From the NCBI GenBank assembly GCA_007132465.1, contig SLOP01000021.1, forward strand, positions 1 to 64,000: DNA of 64,000 nt, written 5' to 3'. Position numbers and translations under genes: made by a program. Source of the DNA: Candidatus Izemoplasma sp. Lineage in GTDB: Bacteria > Bacillota_I > Bacilli_A > Izemoplasmatales > Izemoplasmataceae. Below, in pieces: positions 54,876-64,000 of the stretch. The notes below the pieces were generated by a model. The model saw nothing but the letters and a program-made list of their open reading frames with translations. It had not been told where the DNA came from and did not search any database. How positions within the stretch are numbered: the stretch's first letter is position 1; every line of letters starts with the position of its first letter.

Positions 54876-54899
54876 TGCGGGGCAACCCGTGTTTTTTTT
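54876..54899 (+). terminator. Terminator of plsY
   Basis: TGCGGG-GCAA-CCCGTG then eight Ts. Confidence 0.8.
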
Positions 54900-54907
54900 G
54901 ACCATAA

Positions 54908-54937
54908 CAAAAAAACTTCCTGTGGGAAGTTTTATTT
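54908..54937. terminator. Bidirectional terminator
   Basis: AAAACTTCC-TGT-GGGAAGTTTT; it overlaps the stop of the UPF0154 gene. Confidence 0.88.
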
Positions 54938-55144
54938 GTGTTGATTCATTGACGCCATGACTTGACGCACTTGTTTCTCTGAGGGTTTACGACCCATTTG
55001 CGTCATCATGGCGCGCACCATTTTCTCGTTGATCGGCGGGTTTTTTTCAAGGTAGCGCTTGAAATAGCGTTGCGAAAGAAAAAAGCCGATGATCGCACCG
55101 ACAAGCAGCGCGAGCACGATGAACAGATAAGCATACCAAGGCAT
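54932..55144 (-). CDS. UPF0154 (YneF-like) small membrane protein
   Basis: A 70-residue protein with one N-terminal membrane helix (MPWYAYLFIVLALLVGAIIG) and a conserved basic tail including NPPINEKMVRAMM, QMGRKPSEKQVRQ. This is the UPF0154 signature, spread through Bacilli and Mollicutes, with unknown function. ATG 55144 has AAGGAG eight bases upstream. Confidence 0.92.
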   Translation of the reverse strand: MPWYAYLFIVLALLVGAIIGFFLSQRYFKRYLEKNPPINEKMVRAMMTQMGRKPSEKQVRQVMASMNQHK

Positions 55145-55209
55145 GTTAATCACTCCTTTTCACCCTTCTCATTGTACACAAAGCATGGTCAAAAGACAAG
55201 CCCGAACGC

Positions 55210-56616
55210 TTAGGAATTCGCCTGTTTGGGGTTGAGTTTTAGCAAGATGCCCACGACGAGGGCGGTCAACACCACAATGATACCGAGCGTCAACCACGTG
55301 CTGAGGCCACTGCGTGGTGCAATGCCAACCAGCAAAAGCACAGGGAAACCGAACATGATGGCCGTGGTTGAGCCCACCACGAGATCGTTAGCAGCGGGCG
55401 TTTCAAAGTTCGGGTCGGCCTCGCGCAACAGCACGACGCCGGTTGAGGCGGTGCCCGTCAGCATCCCAAACATGCCGAGGCTAGCTTCAATAGGATACTC
55501 GGGGTAAATGCGACGGGTCATCTTCACGACGTAAATCAACGTCACGATGCCGATGATGAACGAGATGATTAAGAACGGCGCCCAAAGCCCGCGTAAATCT
55601 TCAATGCGTATTGCGGTGATGGCTGAGACAATCATGAAATCAAAGACGGTGCCGGCGATGCGGTTAAGCATGTAGTTGTTGGGGTATTGGCGGGTCATCA
55701 AGTTCATTTTACGCAAGCCGATGAAGATGCGCTTGAACAAGAGCGCAAACAGCATCCCGACGATGAAGTTGAAACCGACGATGAGCGGGGCAACGGTCTC
55801 AACACCGAAGTTGCCGAGCGCGCCGGCTTGCATTAGTGAGACCACGCCGTAGATAAAGGCGAAGGTGATGACATAGACCGTGAGCACGAGCGCGGTCTGC
55901 ACGGTGAACTTGTCGATTGCTTCGGCCACGGGGATTTCATCGGGACCTTCGATTTCTTGGCTGCTAATGAGCCCCGATTTGTGCTCTTTTTGGCGGATGA
56001 GCTGTTTCTTTCTAACCAGGGTGTTTAGATAAATCACCCCGGCGATGGATGCCCACAAAAAGCCAAAGGAAGCGATGGCAAGCCCAAATGAGGTGCCGCC
56101 GACAAAACCGTAATCGACTTCATAGAGCGACCCGATGTTGTGAGCTTGACCGGGACCCTGCCCAAAACCGAGCGGAAAGAGCATCCCGGCGGCCGGGAAG
56201 AGTGCGGTGAAAAGGGTGTAGGAAAAGACAATCGTCAGCGAGAGCGCAATCAAGCCTTGCAGTAAATACGTGGAGACGATGAGCAAACCGCTGAACATGC
56301 TTTTGTTGTTGTTGAGTTTGAGTTTAACGGCATCGGCCGATTTAAGGCCGAGGGCGATGAAGCCAAGCGCAATCGCGTGATAGGTAATCAGCCGTAAGGT
56401 GCTAAGCGTCACGTCGTATTGCGTCTGCCCAAAAACGGGTATAAAGAGCGTTTCTTTGATGGCGAGGCCGATAAAGCCGGCGATGACGGCTGTCGGCAAC
56501 AGCGAGCGGCGCAAAAACGGAATCTTGCGGCGCATCACGTTGGCGAGCAACATCAAAATCGACAAACCACCAAAATGCAATAATCCTTGCCATGAAGCCA
56601 GTTGTGCGAATTCCAT
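55210..56616 (-). CDS. Probable sodium/glutamate symporter family (GltS/ESS-like) transporter
   Basis: A 468-residue integral membrane protein with about 11-12 helices. The pattern of two half-repeats and the conserved GFGQGPGQAHNIG loop and SLGMFGMLTGTASTGVVLLRE segment resemble the ESS sodium:glutamate symporter family. A cytoplasmic hydrophilic loop occurs near 205-235. The substrate is not certain. The RBS AAGGAG lies inside the end of the PlsC-like gene upstream, so they are probably cotranscribed. Confidence 0.7.
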   Translation of the reverse strand: MEFAQLASWQGLLHFGGLSILMLLANVMRRKIPFLRRSLLPTAVIAGFIGLAIKETLFIPVFGQTQYDVTLSTLRLITYHAIALGFIALGLKSADAVKLKLNNNKSMFSGLLIVSTYLLQGLIALSLTIVFSYTLFTALFPAAGMLFPLGFGQGPGQAHNIGSLYEVDYGFVGGTSFGLAIASFGFLWASIAGVIYLNTLVRKKQLIRQKEHKSGLISSQEIEGPDEIPVAEAIDKFTVQTALVLTVYVITFAFIYGVVSLMQAGALGNFGVETVAPLIVGFNFIVGMLFALLFKRIFIGLRKMNLMTRQYPNNYMLNRIAGTVFDFMIVSAITAIRIEDLRGLWAPFLIISFIIGIVTLIYVVKMTRRIYPEYPIEASLGMFGMLTGTASTGVVLLREADPNFETPAANDLVVGSTTAIMFGFPVLLLVGIAPRSGLSTWLTLGIIVVLTALVVGILLKLNPKQANS

Positions 56617-57798
56617 TTAGTTCACTCCTTTGTGTAATGCCTCAATCGCTTGCACGTATTTTAGCGCGTTACGTTTGCGATGATTGAGGAGATAGTAGGT
56701 GCGTTTCTGAGCTTTATCGTACAAAATCAACTTGTTTTTTTGTTGCACCGACGCCCGCACGTCGTGCACGGGAATCACCATCGTTTCACGGTCGTAAAAA
56801 GCGATTTCGATGCGATCGTCATAAAGCGTGATGTCGGCGTTTCCAAGCGGTATTTTTTCGGTTCCCCGGCGGACGTCAAGCACGGTTTCATTCACGTCGT
56901 TAAACAGTTTCCCACCGCATTTCACACGCTCGGCGATGGCGGCTTCTTGTGCTTGATACCATGGCGTTGTGGTTTCAAAACAGGCCTCCCCAGCGATTGT
57001 CTCGATGCGTCCTTCCGCTGTGTACCGCGCTTGGAAGTCGCAAGCGGAACAAACCACGGTGTGGCCTTCGCTTTTCAGGGTATCAAAACGGCCGCATGAA
57101 GGGCATAGGCTGTAGGCGCTTTCGATGTCCTCGGCGAGCGCTTTGCATGGGTAATGCGAACCGGTGGTTTGTTGAAAAGCATAAGGGTCGGCATCGATGG
57201 CATCGATGATGGTCGCGTACAACGTGTCGTTATCCATCGCGGCAGCTTCGTCGGGGGTGATGACGCGCATCACCTGGCCGCGCGCTTTGCCGCGACGTGT
57301 TTTGTGTGCCCAACGGGGCTTGTTGAGGTAACCGCCTTCGAGGCGATACAGCACCAACGGTATTTTTAAGAGACGCACGAGTTTGACAACGGACCGGTCA
57401 ATCGGCATCAGTTTTCCATGGAAGGTCGAATTTCCCTCAGGAAAAAGGCCGATGGTGCCACCGCTTTTGACCATTTTGATGATGTCGCGGACGGTTTCCA
57501 TGTCACTTCGGTATTTCGTCTTGGGAATCGGGCTGACAAGGTAACGAATGAACCTTGACCAGATAGGAATGGAAAAAATCATGTCGCTTGCCACATAAAA
57601 AATCGGTTCCCGAAAACTCAGTGCCAGCAAAAACGGATCAATGGCGAGGGCATGGTTGGAAACGATGAGATAAGGGCCTTTGACGCCACGATCGGGCTTG
57701 AATTTTTTGGCGCGAAAACCGAATTTAATAAAGAGAAACAGACGAAAAAAAGGACGTAATGTGGTGTAGACAATGGTGTGGCGGAGACGTTTGCGCAT
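56617..57798 (-). CDS. PlsC-like acyltransferase with zinc-ribbon and C-terminal domain
   Basis: A 393-residue protein. Residues 1-200 are a 1-acylglycerol-3-phosphate acyltransferase-type domain: NHALAID gives the HX4D catalytic pair H49/D54, and LFPEGNST is motif III. A four-cysteine zinc ribbon follows (C232, C235, C250, C253), then about 100 residues resembling a PH-like beta domain (YDDRIEIAFYDRETMVIP). The ribbon is unusual for PlsC. The start at 57798 follows GGAGGAG. It probably acts in phospholipid synthesis. Confidence 0.85.
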   Translation of the reverse strand: MRKRLRHTIVYTTLRPFFRLFLFIKFGFRAKKFKPDRGVKGPYLIVSNHALAIDPFLLALSFREPIFYVASDMIFSIPIWSRFIRYLVSPIPKTKYRSDMETVRDIIKMVKSGGTIGLFPEGNSTFHGKLMPIDRSVVKLVRLLKIPLVLYRLEGGYLNKPRWAHKTRRGKARGQVMRVITPDEAAAMDNDTLYATIIDAIDADPYAFQQTTGSHYPCKALAEDIESAYSLCPSCGRFDTLKSEGHTVVCSACDFQARYTAEGRIETIAGEACFETTTPWYQAQEAAIAERVKCGGKLFNDVNETVLDVRRGTEKIPLGNADITLYDDRIEIAFYDRETMVIPVHDVRASVQQKNKLILYDKAQKRTYYLLNHRKRNALKYVQAIEALHKGVN

Positions 57799-57935
57799 AA
57801 GACTCCTCCGGGGTTGTGGTGTTTTTATGATACCACAGATTATTTGAACGACAAAGAAAATATTCCCCTGAAAACAAGGTGTATGAAGACACACAATAAA
57901 AAAGTTTCAAATAGCGTAAAAACGCCCTTTTCTTA

Positions 57936-57964
57936 TTTACAAACCAGGCGCTTTCGTTTACAAT
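57936..57964 (+). promoter_or_regulatory. Promoter of the ferredoxin gene
   Basis: TTTACA, a 17-bp spacer and TACAAT. Confidence 0.75.
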
Positions 57965-57997
57965 GGGTTTAGATTAATGGGTAAGGAGGAATGACCA

Positions 57998-58168
57998 ATG
58001 CCGCGAAGAATTACCGAAGATTGCATCGCGTGTGCCGCGTGCGTCGCGGAATGCCCGGTGGACTGCATTTCGGAAGGTGAAGACATGTACGTCATCGACG
58101 AAGAAGTTTGCATCGACTGTGGGGCATGTGAAGTTGTTTGTCCGGTTGAAGCCATCATCGAAGTATAA
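57998..58168 (+). CDS. 2[4Fe-4S] ferredoxin
   Basis: A 56-residue bacterial ferredoxin. Two CxxCxxCxxxCP motifs are present: [12 protein letters not shown] and [12 protein letters not shown], each able to bind a [4Fe-4S] cluster. It is a low-potential electron carrier, suggesting anaerobic or fermentative metabolism such as pyruvate:ferredoxin oxidoreductase. RBS AAGGAGGA; own promoter and terminator. It is the only + strand gene in its neighbourhood. Confidence 0.96.
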   Translation: MPRRITEDCIACAACVAECPVDCISEGEDMYVIDEEVCIDCGACEVVCPVEAIIEV

Positions 58169-58176
58169 AGTAATCA

Positions 58177-58205
58177 GGTGTTGCCTAGGCAACACCTTTT
58201 TTTTA
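58177..58205 (+). terminator. Terminator of the ferredoxin gene
   Basis: The perfect palindrome AGGTGTTGCC/GGCAACACCT followed by eight Ts. Confidence 0.93.
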
Positions 58206-58208
58206 TGC

Positions 58209-58976
58209 TTACACGGTTTCAAAAGGGTCGGGATCGACACGGCTCGCGTGCACTGGGGCCGCCATGCCCGCTTCGTTGAGTTCGTTTGCTAGGGCTGCGG
58301 CGAAAAACTTCTCTGTCGCATGGCCGATGTCAAGCACTGCCAAGCCCATTTGGAGGGCGTCGTGGGCATGGTGGTAGGTGACGTCGCCGGTCAAGTATAG
58401 GTCGGCACGCTGACGCTTGGCTTCGGTCATGAAGTCGGTGCCTGAACCGCCGCTTAGGGCGACGGTGCGCACGGTGATGTGGCGCGTGGCGCTAATCAAC
58501 CGCGCATAACGCAAGTTAAGGCGTGCTTTGATGGTGTCGATGGCATCATTTAAGGGCATTGCGTCGATGCGGCCAATGCGGCCGATGCCTCGCGTTTCAT
58601 CGACCCTGTCGAGGACGGTGGCGTCTTGTAAGCCGATGGTGTCGGCGAGCACCGCGTTCATGCCCGCGTCGCCGATGTCGTAGTTGGTGTGGGCGACGTA
58701 CAGGGCGATGTCGTGTTTCATCAACCGTTCAATCACCTGGCCTTTATAGGCGTCGGTGGTGATGTTTCGCAGCGGTTTAAAAATCAGCGGGTGGTGAGAA
58801 ACGATGACGTTGGCGTTGCACGCCAGTGCTTCATCGATGACGTCCTTGGTGACGTCAAGGGCCACCAACACGCCGGTGATGGGTTTGTTTAAAGTGCCGA
58901 TTTGCAGTCCCACGTTGTCCCAATCATAGGCTGATTCGGGTGGGTAGCGGGCGGCAAAAAATTCAGCGAGTGTCAT
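58209..58976 (-). CDS. Nif3-like dinuclear metal-centre protein (YqfO family)
   Basis: A 255-residue member of the Nif3/DUF34 family. Metal ligands are in SHHPLIFKPL, HTNYDIGDAGMN and the late DIGHATEK motif. YDWDNVGLQIG is the usual N-terminal block. The PII-like insertion found in longer homologues is absent. Function is unsettled; a GTP cyclohydrolase-like role has been proposed. ATG 58976 overlaps the end of trmK by 14 bases. Confidence 0.92.
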   Translation of the reverse strand: MTLAEFFAARYPPESAYDWDNVGLQIGTLNKPITGVLVALDVTKDVIDEALACNANVIVSHHPLIFKPLRNITTDAYKGQVIERLMKHDIALYVAHTNYDIGDAGMNAVLADTIGLQDATVLDRVDETRGIGRIGRIDAMPLNDAIDTIKARLNLRYARLISATRHITVRTVALSGGSGTDFMTEAKRQRADLYLTGDVTYHHAHDALQMGLAVLDIGHATEKFFAAALANELNEAGMAAPVHASRVDPDPFETV

Positions 58977-59622
58977 CGGATAATACCTCCTCAATGGCGT
59001 TGAGTTCACGGGTGAGTTCGTTGGTGTCAACGGTGTCGGGAAGCTGTGTTAACAGTTTTTTGAGGTGTGTTCTTTCAGTCCTTAACATGCGCAAAAACGC
59101 CGTTTCACGTGTTTTAAGCAAGGTTGGTCCGAACCGTTTTTCCTGTTCGGTGAGCCGACCACGCCCCGGTTCCATGACGATGGTCGGATAAAACCGGTCT
59201 CCTGCGTCCACGACGGTCTCCTCAACAATATGCCAATCGATGATGTCGCACAGCGCACGCACGCGGTGCGCGTGGGCGGTGGGTTGTAAGATAAGGCGCT
59301 TCACGTGCTTTAGGGCACCGGTGGCGATGACATCATGAATCGTTTGGCCGCCGACACCCGCAAAGACGATGAGGTCATGCGTAGCCTCGAGCGCCTGAAG
59401 GCCGTCGGCTAAGGCGGTGCGAATCGGGGCTTCGGGATGCAGCGCCAGGTTCGCCCTCGCTTGAACAAGCGGACCTTTTTTGTTGTCGACGGCGAGGCAA
59501 TCGTCGATCAAACCTTCTTGCCAGGCGGCGATGGGCAGTTTAGCGTGGTCGGTGCCGATGTCGTATAGCCTGCGGTGGGGTGGGAAATAATCCAACAAGA
59601 CGCGCAAGCGACGCGAGGTCAT
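58963..59622 (-). CDS. trmK: tRNA (adenine22-N1)-methyltransferase TrmK
   Basis: A 219-residue SAM-dependent methyltransferase for m1A22 in tRNA. The SAM-binding motif is [13 protein letters not shown], and the family's FAGVGGQTI and [11 protein letters not shown] blocks are present. A coiled-coil C-terminal tail is seen. It overlaps rpoD by four bases; the rpoD-trmK-nif3 order is conserved in Firmicutes. Confidence 0.95.
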   Translation of the reverse strand: MTSRRLRVLLDYFPPHRRLYDIGTDHAKLPIAAWQEGLIDDCLAVDNKKGPLVQARANLALHPEAPIRTALADGLQALEATHDLIVFAGVGGQTIHDVIATGALKHVKRLILQPTAHAHRVRALCDIIDWHIVEETVVDAGDRFYPTIVMEPGRGRLTEQEKRFGPTLLKTRETAFLRMLRTERTHLKKLLTQLPDTVDTNELTRELNAIEEVLSDDTR

Positions 59623-60863
59623 CGTCCGCTCATGAAGTCTTTAAGCTTTTTGCTGCGGGAGGGATGGCGCAGCTTGCGTAAAGCTTTGGCTTCTATTTGT
59701 CGAATGCGTTCGCGGGTGACACCGAATTCACGGCCTACTTCCTCCAAGGTTCTCGTACGACCATCAAGCAGGCCAAAGCGCATGCGAAGCACTTTCTCTT
59801 CACGGTCGGTTAAGGTTTCGAGCACGTCATCGAGTTCACGCTTAAGCATTTCTTTTGAGGTGAATTCAAGCGGTGTTGGCGTGTCTTGATCGGCGATGAA
59901 ATCACCGAGGCTCGAATCCTCTTCTTCACCAACGGGCGATTCGAGGGAAATCGGCTCTTGGGCCACTTTCTGAATAATCTGCACTTTTTCGACGCTGATG
60001 CCCATGCGTTCGGCGACTTCTTCGGGTTGGGGTTCGCGCTTGAGTTCCTGGATGAGTTGGCGCTGTGTGCGGACAAGTTTGTTGATGGTTTCGACCATGT
60101 GCACGGGGATGCGGATGGTGCGGGCTTGGTCGGCGATGGCGCGGGTGATGGCTTGGCGAATCCACCACGTGGCGTAGGTCGAAAACTTAAAGCCCTTGGT
60201 GTGGTCGAACTTGCCCACGGCCTTAATCAGGCCCATGTTGCCTTCTTGAATGAGGTCAAGAAACTGCATACCTCGTCCCACGTAGCGTTTAGCAATGGAG
60301 ACGACCAGACGTAAATTCGCCTCGACGAGGCGGTTTTTCGCGAGTTCGCCTTTGTACAGCAGTTCTTCGACTTCTTTTTTGTATTCAGGCGTGATGGCGT
60401 CGTCGTTTTCTTGCGCTTCTTCGTATTGGGTGCGCGCGATTTCGGCGTAGTAAATGTCTTTGGCGAGGGAAAGTTCGGTTTCGCTGTCGAGCAACTCCAC
60501 TCGGCCAATTTCTTTTAGGTACATGCGCACAGGGTCGTCGACTTTAATTGATATGGCGCTCTCAAACGATTTATCATGAAGCAGTTCTTCCTCGATGCTT
60601 TTGGCAAAATCGAGGTCGAGGTCGGCGTCAAAGACGTCGTCTTCCTCGTCATCGTCATCGTCGCTGAGGGTTAGGGTGGGAATCTTGTACGTGATCATCT
60701 CTTCTTCGCTGACGACATCCACACCGGCTTTTTCAAGCGCGGCGATGATTTCATCGAAATCATCGGAGTTTTCGTCGACGAAGCGGGTCACTTCTTTTAC
60801 CGTGAGGTAGCCCTTGAGTTTGCTGGACTCAACGAGCTCTTGCAGGATTTTTTCTTTGTCCAT
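59619..60863 (-). CDS. rpoD: RNA polymerase primary sigma factor (SigA/RpoD)
   Basis: A 414-residue housekeeping sigma factor. A region 1.1-like N-terminus and an acidic linker (DDDDDEED near 70) precede region 1.2 ([16 protein letters not shown]). Region 2 includes the [18 protein letters not shown] and [13 protein letters not shown] segments; region 4 includes [19 protein letters not shown] for -35 recognition. RBS GGAGG lies within dnaG, whose 3' end it overlaps by 35 bases. Confidence 0.98.
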   Translation of the reverse strand: MDKEKILQELVESSKLKGYLTVKEVTRFVDENSDDFDEIIAALEKAGVDVVSEEEMITYKIPTLTLSDDDDDEEDDVFDADLDLDFAKSIEEELLHDKSFESAISIKVDDPVRMYLKEIGRVELLDSETELSLAKDIYYAEIARTQYEEAQENDDAITPEYKKEVEELLYKGELAKNRLVEANLRLVVSIAKRYVGRGMQFLDLIQEGNMGLIKAVGKFDHTKGFKFSTYATWWIRQAITRAIADQARTIRIPVHMVETINKLVRTQRQLIQELKREPQPEEVAERMGISVEKVQIIQKVAQEPISLESPVGEEEDSSLGDFIADQDTPTPLEFTSKEMLKRELDDVLETLTDREEKVLRMRFGLLDGRTRTLEEVGREFGVTRERIRQIEAKALRKLRHPSRSKKLKDFMSGR

Positions 60864-62601
60864 GTTTGGCGTCCTCCTTAATCAGACGGTCGATCTGGCG
60901 TTGAATTTCAATGCGTTCTTCTCGTGTCTTGGCATGGCTTTTCTTGTTTTTGAGGCGTGCTTTTTCATTGCGGCGGTTGAGTTCTCGGACGGTTTTAAGA
61001 TAATCGTCAAACTCGTTTTCGTCGTAAGGATAATCTTTGACCATGACGTGTTTTTCAACATAGCTCTTCAGTGTGGGTTTGAGGTTCTCGATGAAGAGCC
61101 TCGGCACGAGTCGGGTTTGTGCGTGCGCTTCTTGGTCGTAGTATTGCATAATCTCCAGTTGAACTTCGCGTGCGTCTTTGTCCGAAAACATCAAGGTTTT
61201 AAACGCGGACTTGAACCGTCGCACGAAATGGGGATCGTAAAGAAAGTACCGGATAAAGCCGCGTTCGGCTTTGCGAAACTTGTCGGTGATTTCTATTTTG
61301 GGCTGTGGGCGCTTGTAGGTGGTGAGGTGAGCGCGCTTGCGCTCGTTGAAATCTTGTTCAAGCACATCGAGCGACACCTTAAGGTCGCGCGCCAACATCG
61401 AAAGATAATGGTTCTTCTGCACGTTCGATAGCGGGGCGACCATGTCGAAGACGAGCTTTTTGAATCGCTCGGCATCGGTGATTTTACTTACATCCAACGA
61501 GGCTTTGTAATCGTTATAAATGTGTTCGCGCCCGTCGATGGCATTATCAATGAGTGACTTTAACTGCTTGGCGCCGCGTTTGCGCACGTAGTCGTCAGGG
61601 TCGAGTCCCTCGGGCACAAGCGCCACATAAACCGTGAAGCCAGCGCGTTCGAAGTCGTGTAAGTATTTCCTTGTCGCATCGCGCCCGGCGGTGTCGCCAT
61701 CAAAACATAAGATGACCCGTTTGGTCAAGGCTTTGAGGCGCGCAATGTGGTGTTCGGTGAGCGCCGTGCCCATGATGCCAACGGCTTCGGTGATGTCAGC
61801 CTTGGCGGCGGCGAGCACGTCCATGAAGCCTTCAAAGACGACGACGCGGTCGGCGTCTTTAATCGCTTTTTTCGCTCGGTGGAGGTTGTAAAGCACCTTG
61901 TTTTTTTCAAACACCGGTGTTTGCGGGCTGTTCATGTATTTGGCGGTTTTATCGTTGGGTTTGTGAGTCCGTCCGGAGAAGCCGACGACGTTGCCGAGCT
62001 CATCATGCAGCGGAAACATCACGCGTTCGCGGAACACATCACGCACCCGTTCGCCGTCGCGCACCAACCCGAGATCGACCATGTCGCTGGTGAGTACGTC
62101 CTTTTTATCAAGCGCTTTATAGAGTGCGTCTGGGCCTTTGGGTGCGTATCCGATGTCAAAGCGTTCGATCAGGGTTTTGTCGATGTCGCGGTTGGTCAAA
62201 TAACTAAGCGCCTCGGCACCACCTTTGGTGTGCGTTAACGCGACGTGGTAAAAGGTGGACGCGTCACGGTTGATGTCGTGGTACTTTTGGTTTGGGCTTT
62301 GCCGGCGTTCGCCGATGTCGATGCCGGCGCGCTCAGCGAGGATTCGAACGGCTTCGCCGCCGCTAACCTGTTGGGTTTCTTTGACAAAGGTGATGGCGTT
62401 ACCGCTGGCTTTGCAGGAGAAACAATGGTAAAAGCGCTTGTCTTCGTTGACCGAAAACGAAGGGGTTTTTTCATGGTGAAAAGGGCAAAGACCGAAGTGG
62501 TTTTTGCCTTTTTTCTCGAGTTTGGTGACCTCACTGACAAGTTCGACGAGGTCAGTCTTGTCGAGGATGGTTTCGATGAGTTGGTCGCGTTTTTCCTCCA
62601 T
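60829..62601 (-). CDS. dnaG: DNA primase DnaG
   Basis: A 590-residue replicative primase. The N-terminal CHC2 zinc site is C39, H42, C60, C63 (CPFHH...HCFSC). The catalytic TOPRIM core has [12 protein letters not shown] and [11 protein letters not shown]. The C-terminal helicase-binding region is less conserved. ATG 62601 follows AGGTG with a six-base gap; ATG 62607 would abut it. It continues into rpoD and follows glyS after 21 bp. Confidence 0.96.
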   Translation of the reverse strand: MEEKRDQLIETILDKTDLVELVSEVTKLEKKGKNHFGLCPFHHEKTPSFSVNEDKRFYHCFSCKASGNAITFVKETQQVSGGEAVRILAERAGIDIGERRQSPNQKYHDINRDASTFYHVALTHTKGGAEALSYLTNRDIDKTLIERFDIGYAPKGPDALYKALDKKDVLTSDMVDLGLVRDGERVRDVFRERVMFPLHDELGNVVGFSGRTHKPNDKTAKYMNSPQTPVFEKNKVLYNLHRAKKAIKDADRVVVFEGFMDVLAAAKADITEAVGIMGTALTEHHIARLKALTKRVILCFDGDTAGRDATRKYLHDFERAGFTVYVALVPEGLDPDDYVRKRGAKQLKSLIDNAIDGREHIYNDYKASLDVSKITDAERFKKLVFDMVAPLSNVQKNHYLSMLARDLKVSLDVLEQDFNERKRAHLTTYKRPQPKIEITDKFRKAERGFIRYFLYDPHFVRRFKSAFKTLMFSDKDAREVQLEIMQYYDQEAHAQTRLVPRLFIENLKPTLKSYVEKHVMVKDYPYDENEFDDYLKTVRELNRRNEKARLKNKKSHAKTREERIEIQRQIDRLIKEDAKHGQRKNPARAR

Positions 62602-62622
62602 GAGCATCACCTGGTCCGTGGT

Positions 62623-63996
62623 TTAAAATGCGGTTTTTTTAAGAATGTATTTGATGAGTTCGTCTTCGTGAAGGCGGATTTGTTCCATGGTGTCGCGATC
62701 GCGCACGGTGTAGGTGTTGTCCTCAAGCGAGTCGTGATCGACGGTGATGGCAAGCGGGGTGCCGATGGCGTCCTGACGTCGATAGCGTTTGCCGATGTTG
62801 CCGGTGTCGTCATACAGCGTGGGCACGTGTTTGCTAATCAGGTCATAAAGCCTGAGGGCTTCGTCTTTATGGCGTTTTTTGATCAGCGGGAAGACAGCTG
62901 CCTGATAGGGCGCAATCGCTGGATGCAAGGCGAGGTTGATGCGCGTCTCTCCATCTTCAAGCGTCTCGTCTCGATACGCGTCGGACAGCACCGCTAAAAA
63001 CAAGCGTTCAACGCCGAGTGAAGGCTCGATAACGTAGGGTAAATAGCGCTCCTGAGTCACCGGGTCGTGGTACTCAAGGTTTTCCTTCGAATGCGTCTGG
63101 TGAGCTTTTAAGTCAAAATCGGTTCGCGAGGCGATGCCCCAAAGCTCATCAAATCCCCACGGATAGTGGTAGTCGATGTCGGTGGTGGCGTTGGAGTAAT
63201 GCGACAGTTCTTCCGCATCGTGTGCGCGGAGTCGCAGGTTGTCTTTGTTTAGGCCGAGGTCGAGTAAAAAGCGTTCGCTTGCCTCGACGTAGGTTTCAAA
63301 CCAAGTTTTTTCCTCGCCCGGCTTGCAAAAAAACTCGAGTTCCATCTGCTCAAACTCACGCGTCCGGAAAATAAAGTTTCCCGGGGTAATCTCGTTGCGG
63401 AACACTTTGCCGATTTGACAGATGCCAAAGGGCAGCTTTTTGCGTGTCACGCGCTGAACGTTTTTAAAGTTGAGGAAAATGCCTTGTGCCGTTTCGGGGC
63501 GCAAATAGATGGATTGGCTTTGGTCGTCGAGCACGCCTTGGCTCGTTTTAAACATTAAGTTAAACTGGCGGATTGACGTGAAGTCATGCTTGCCACAAAG
63601 CGGGCAAGGCACGGCGTGTTCATTGATGTACGCTGTCATCGCTTCCATGGTCATGCCATCGGCATGCAGCGAGGCATCGTAGCCTTCCAGTAAATGGTCG
63701 GCGCGAAAGCGTGATTTGCACGCTTTACAGTCGATTAACGGATCGCTGAATCCGTCGACGTGGCCGCTTGCTTTCCAAACATCAGGGTTCATTAAAATGC
63801 TGGAATCCAAGCCCACGTTGGTGCGGCTTTCTTGCACGAACCGCTGCCACCAGAGTTTTTTAAGGTTGTTTTTGAGGGCGGTGCCCAAGGGGCCGAAGTC
63901 CCACGTGTTAGCCAACCCGCCATACAGTTCGCTTCCTTGGAAGACGAAACCGTGTTGTTTCATGTACGCTACCAGTTTTTCCATGGTCATGCTCAT
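62623..63996 (-). CDS. glyS: Glycyl-tRNA synthetase (single-chain type)
   Basis: A 457-residue class II synthetase of the alpha2 (GRS1) type. GSELYGGLANTWDFGPLG is the usual N-terminal block; zinc-type cysteines are in CKACKSRF and CPLCGKHDF; motif 2 is IGKVFRNEITP; motif 3 is PSLGVERLFLAVL. The Met at 63996 or 63990 is the probable start, but the frame stays open to the window edge, so the exact N-terminus is uncertain. Confidence 0.95.
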   Translation of the reverse strand: MSMTMEKLVAYMKQHGFVFQGSELYGGLANTWDFGPLGTALKNNLKKLWWQRFVQESRTNVGLDSSILMNPDVWKASGHVDGFSDPLIDCKACKSRFRADHLLEGYDASLHADGMTMEAMTAYINEHAVPCPLCGKHDFTSIRQFNLMFKTSQGVLDDQSQSIYLRPETAQGIFLNFKNVQRVTRKKLPFGICQIGKVFRNEITPGNFIFRTREFEQMELEFFCKPGEEKTWFETYVEASERFLLDLGLNKDNLRLRAHDAEELSHYSNATTDIDYHYPWGFDELWGIASRTDFDLKAHQTHSKENLEYHDPVTQERYLPYVIEPSLGVERLFLAVLSDAYRDETLEDGETRINLALHPAIAPYQAAVFPLIKKRHKDEALRLYDLISKHVPTLYDDTGNIGKRYRRQDAIGTPLAITVDHDSLEDNTYTVRDRDTMEQIRLHEDELIKYILKKTAF

Positions 63997-64000
63997 GATG

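Overview
This window looks like the chromosome of a Gram-positive bacterium of the Bacilli/Mollicutes lineage with unusually balanced base composition for that group. Supporting signs are a T-box leader before hisS-aspS, a CIRCE operator before groESL, the rplU-rpmA-obg order, a PerR-type Fur protein, a YolD/UvrX-type repair pair, a small UPF0154 (YneF-like) protein, single-chain glycyl-tRNA synthetase, parE-parC, and a glyS-dnaG-rpoD-trmK-nif3 cluster. Sigma-A type promoters (TTGACA/TATAAT, 17 bp spacing) and strong Shine-Dalgarno sites recur. No rRNA, tRNA, CRISPR array, insertion sequence or prophage was seen. The region reads as core genome, not an island.

Layout. Positions 1-13.9 kb are mainly + strand: the 3' end of a repeat-containing protein, an M3 oligopeptidase, a PLD-type phospholipid enzyme with a rhodanese lipoprotein, mutY, radC, rplU-rpmA, a GNAT-kinase fusion, obg, two tandem mgtE genes and ruvA. 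Positions 13.9-33.5 kb are mixed: asparaginase, a PHP phosphatase, rarA, the de novo NAD operon nadC-nadA-nadB, groESL, a nitroreductase, an NYN-LOTUS RNase-like protein, an ankyrin-like protein, a candidate sphingoid-base pair (serine palmitoyltransferase-like plus SDR), a PerR-like regulator with its operator, a PAS-GAF-PAS membrane sensor without output domain, and a YolD/Y-family polymerase pair.

Positions 33.5-64 kb are almost entirely - strand housekeeping genes in long overlapping operons: hisS-aspS-tcdA-msrA-dCMP deaminase-YlbL-like protease-lspA-rluD; parE-parC-Fic-like-argS-apt-relA-dtd-two GNATs; and glyS-dnaG-rpoD-trmK-nif3. plsY and a two-cluster ferredoxin are + strand islands inside this block. 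The continuous - orientation suggests one replichore's leading strand.

The most interesting signals are the SPT/reductase pair, which implies long-chain-base synthesis in a lineage where it is rare; an MgtE paralogue that has lost the family's GNxGxQ pore signature; a Fic-fold protein with a destroyed active-site motif inside an essential-gene operon; and an L27 with an N-terminal extension but no recognisable FF/A cleavage motif and no adjacent prp gene.
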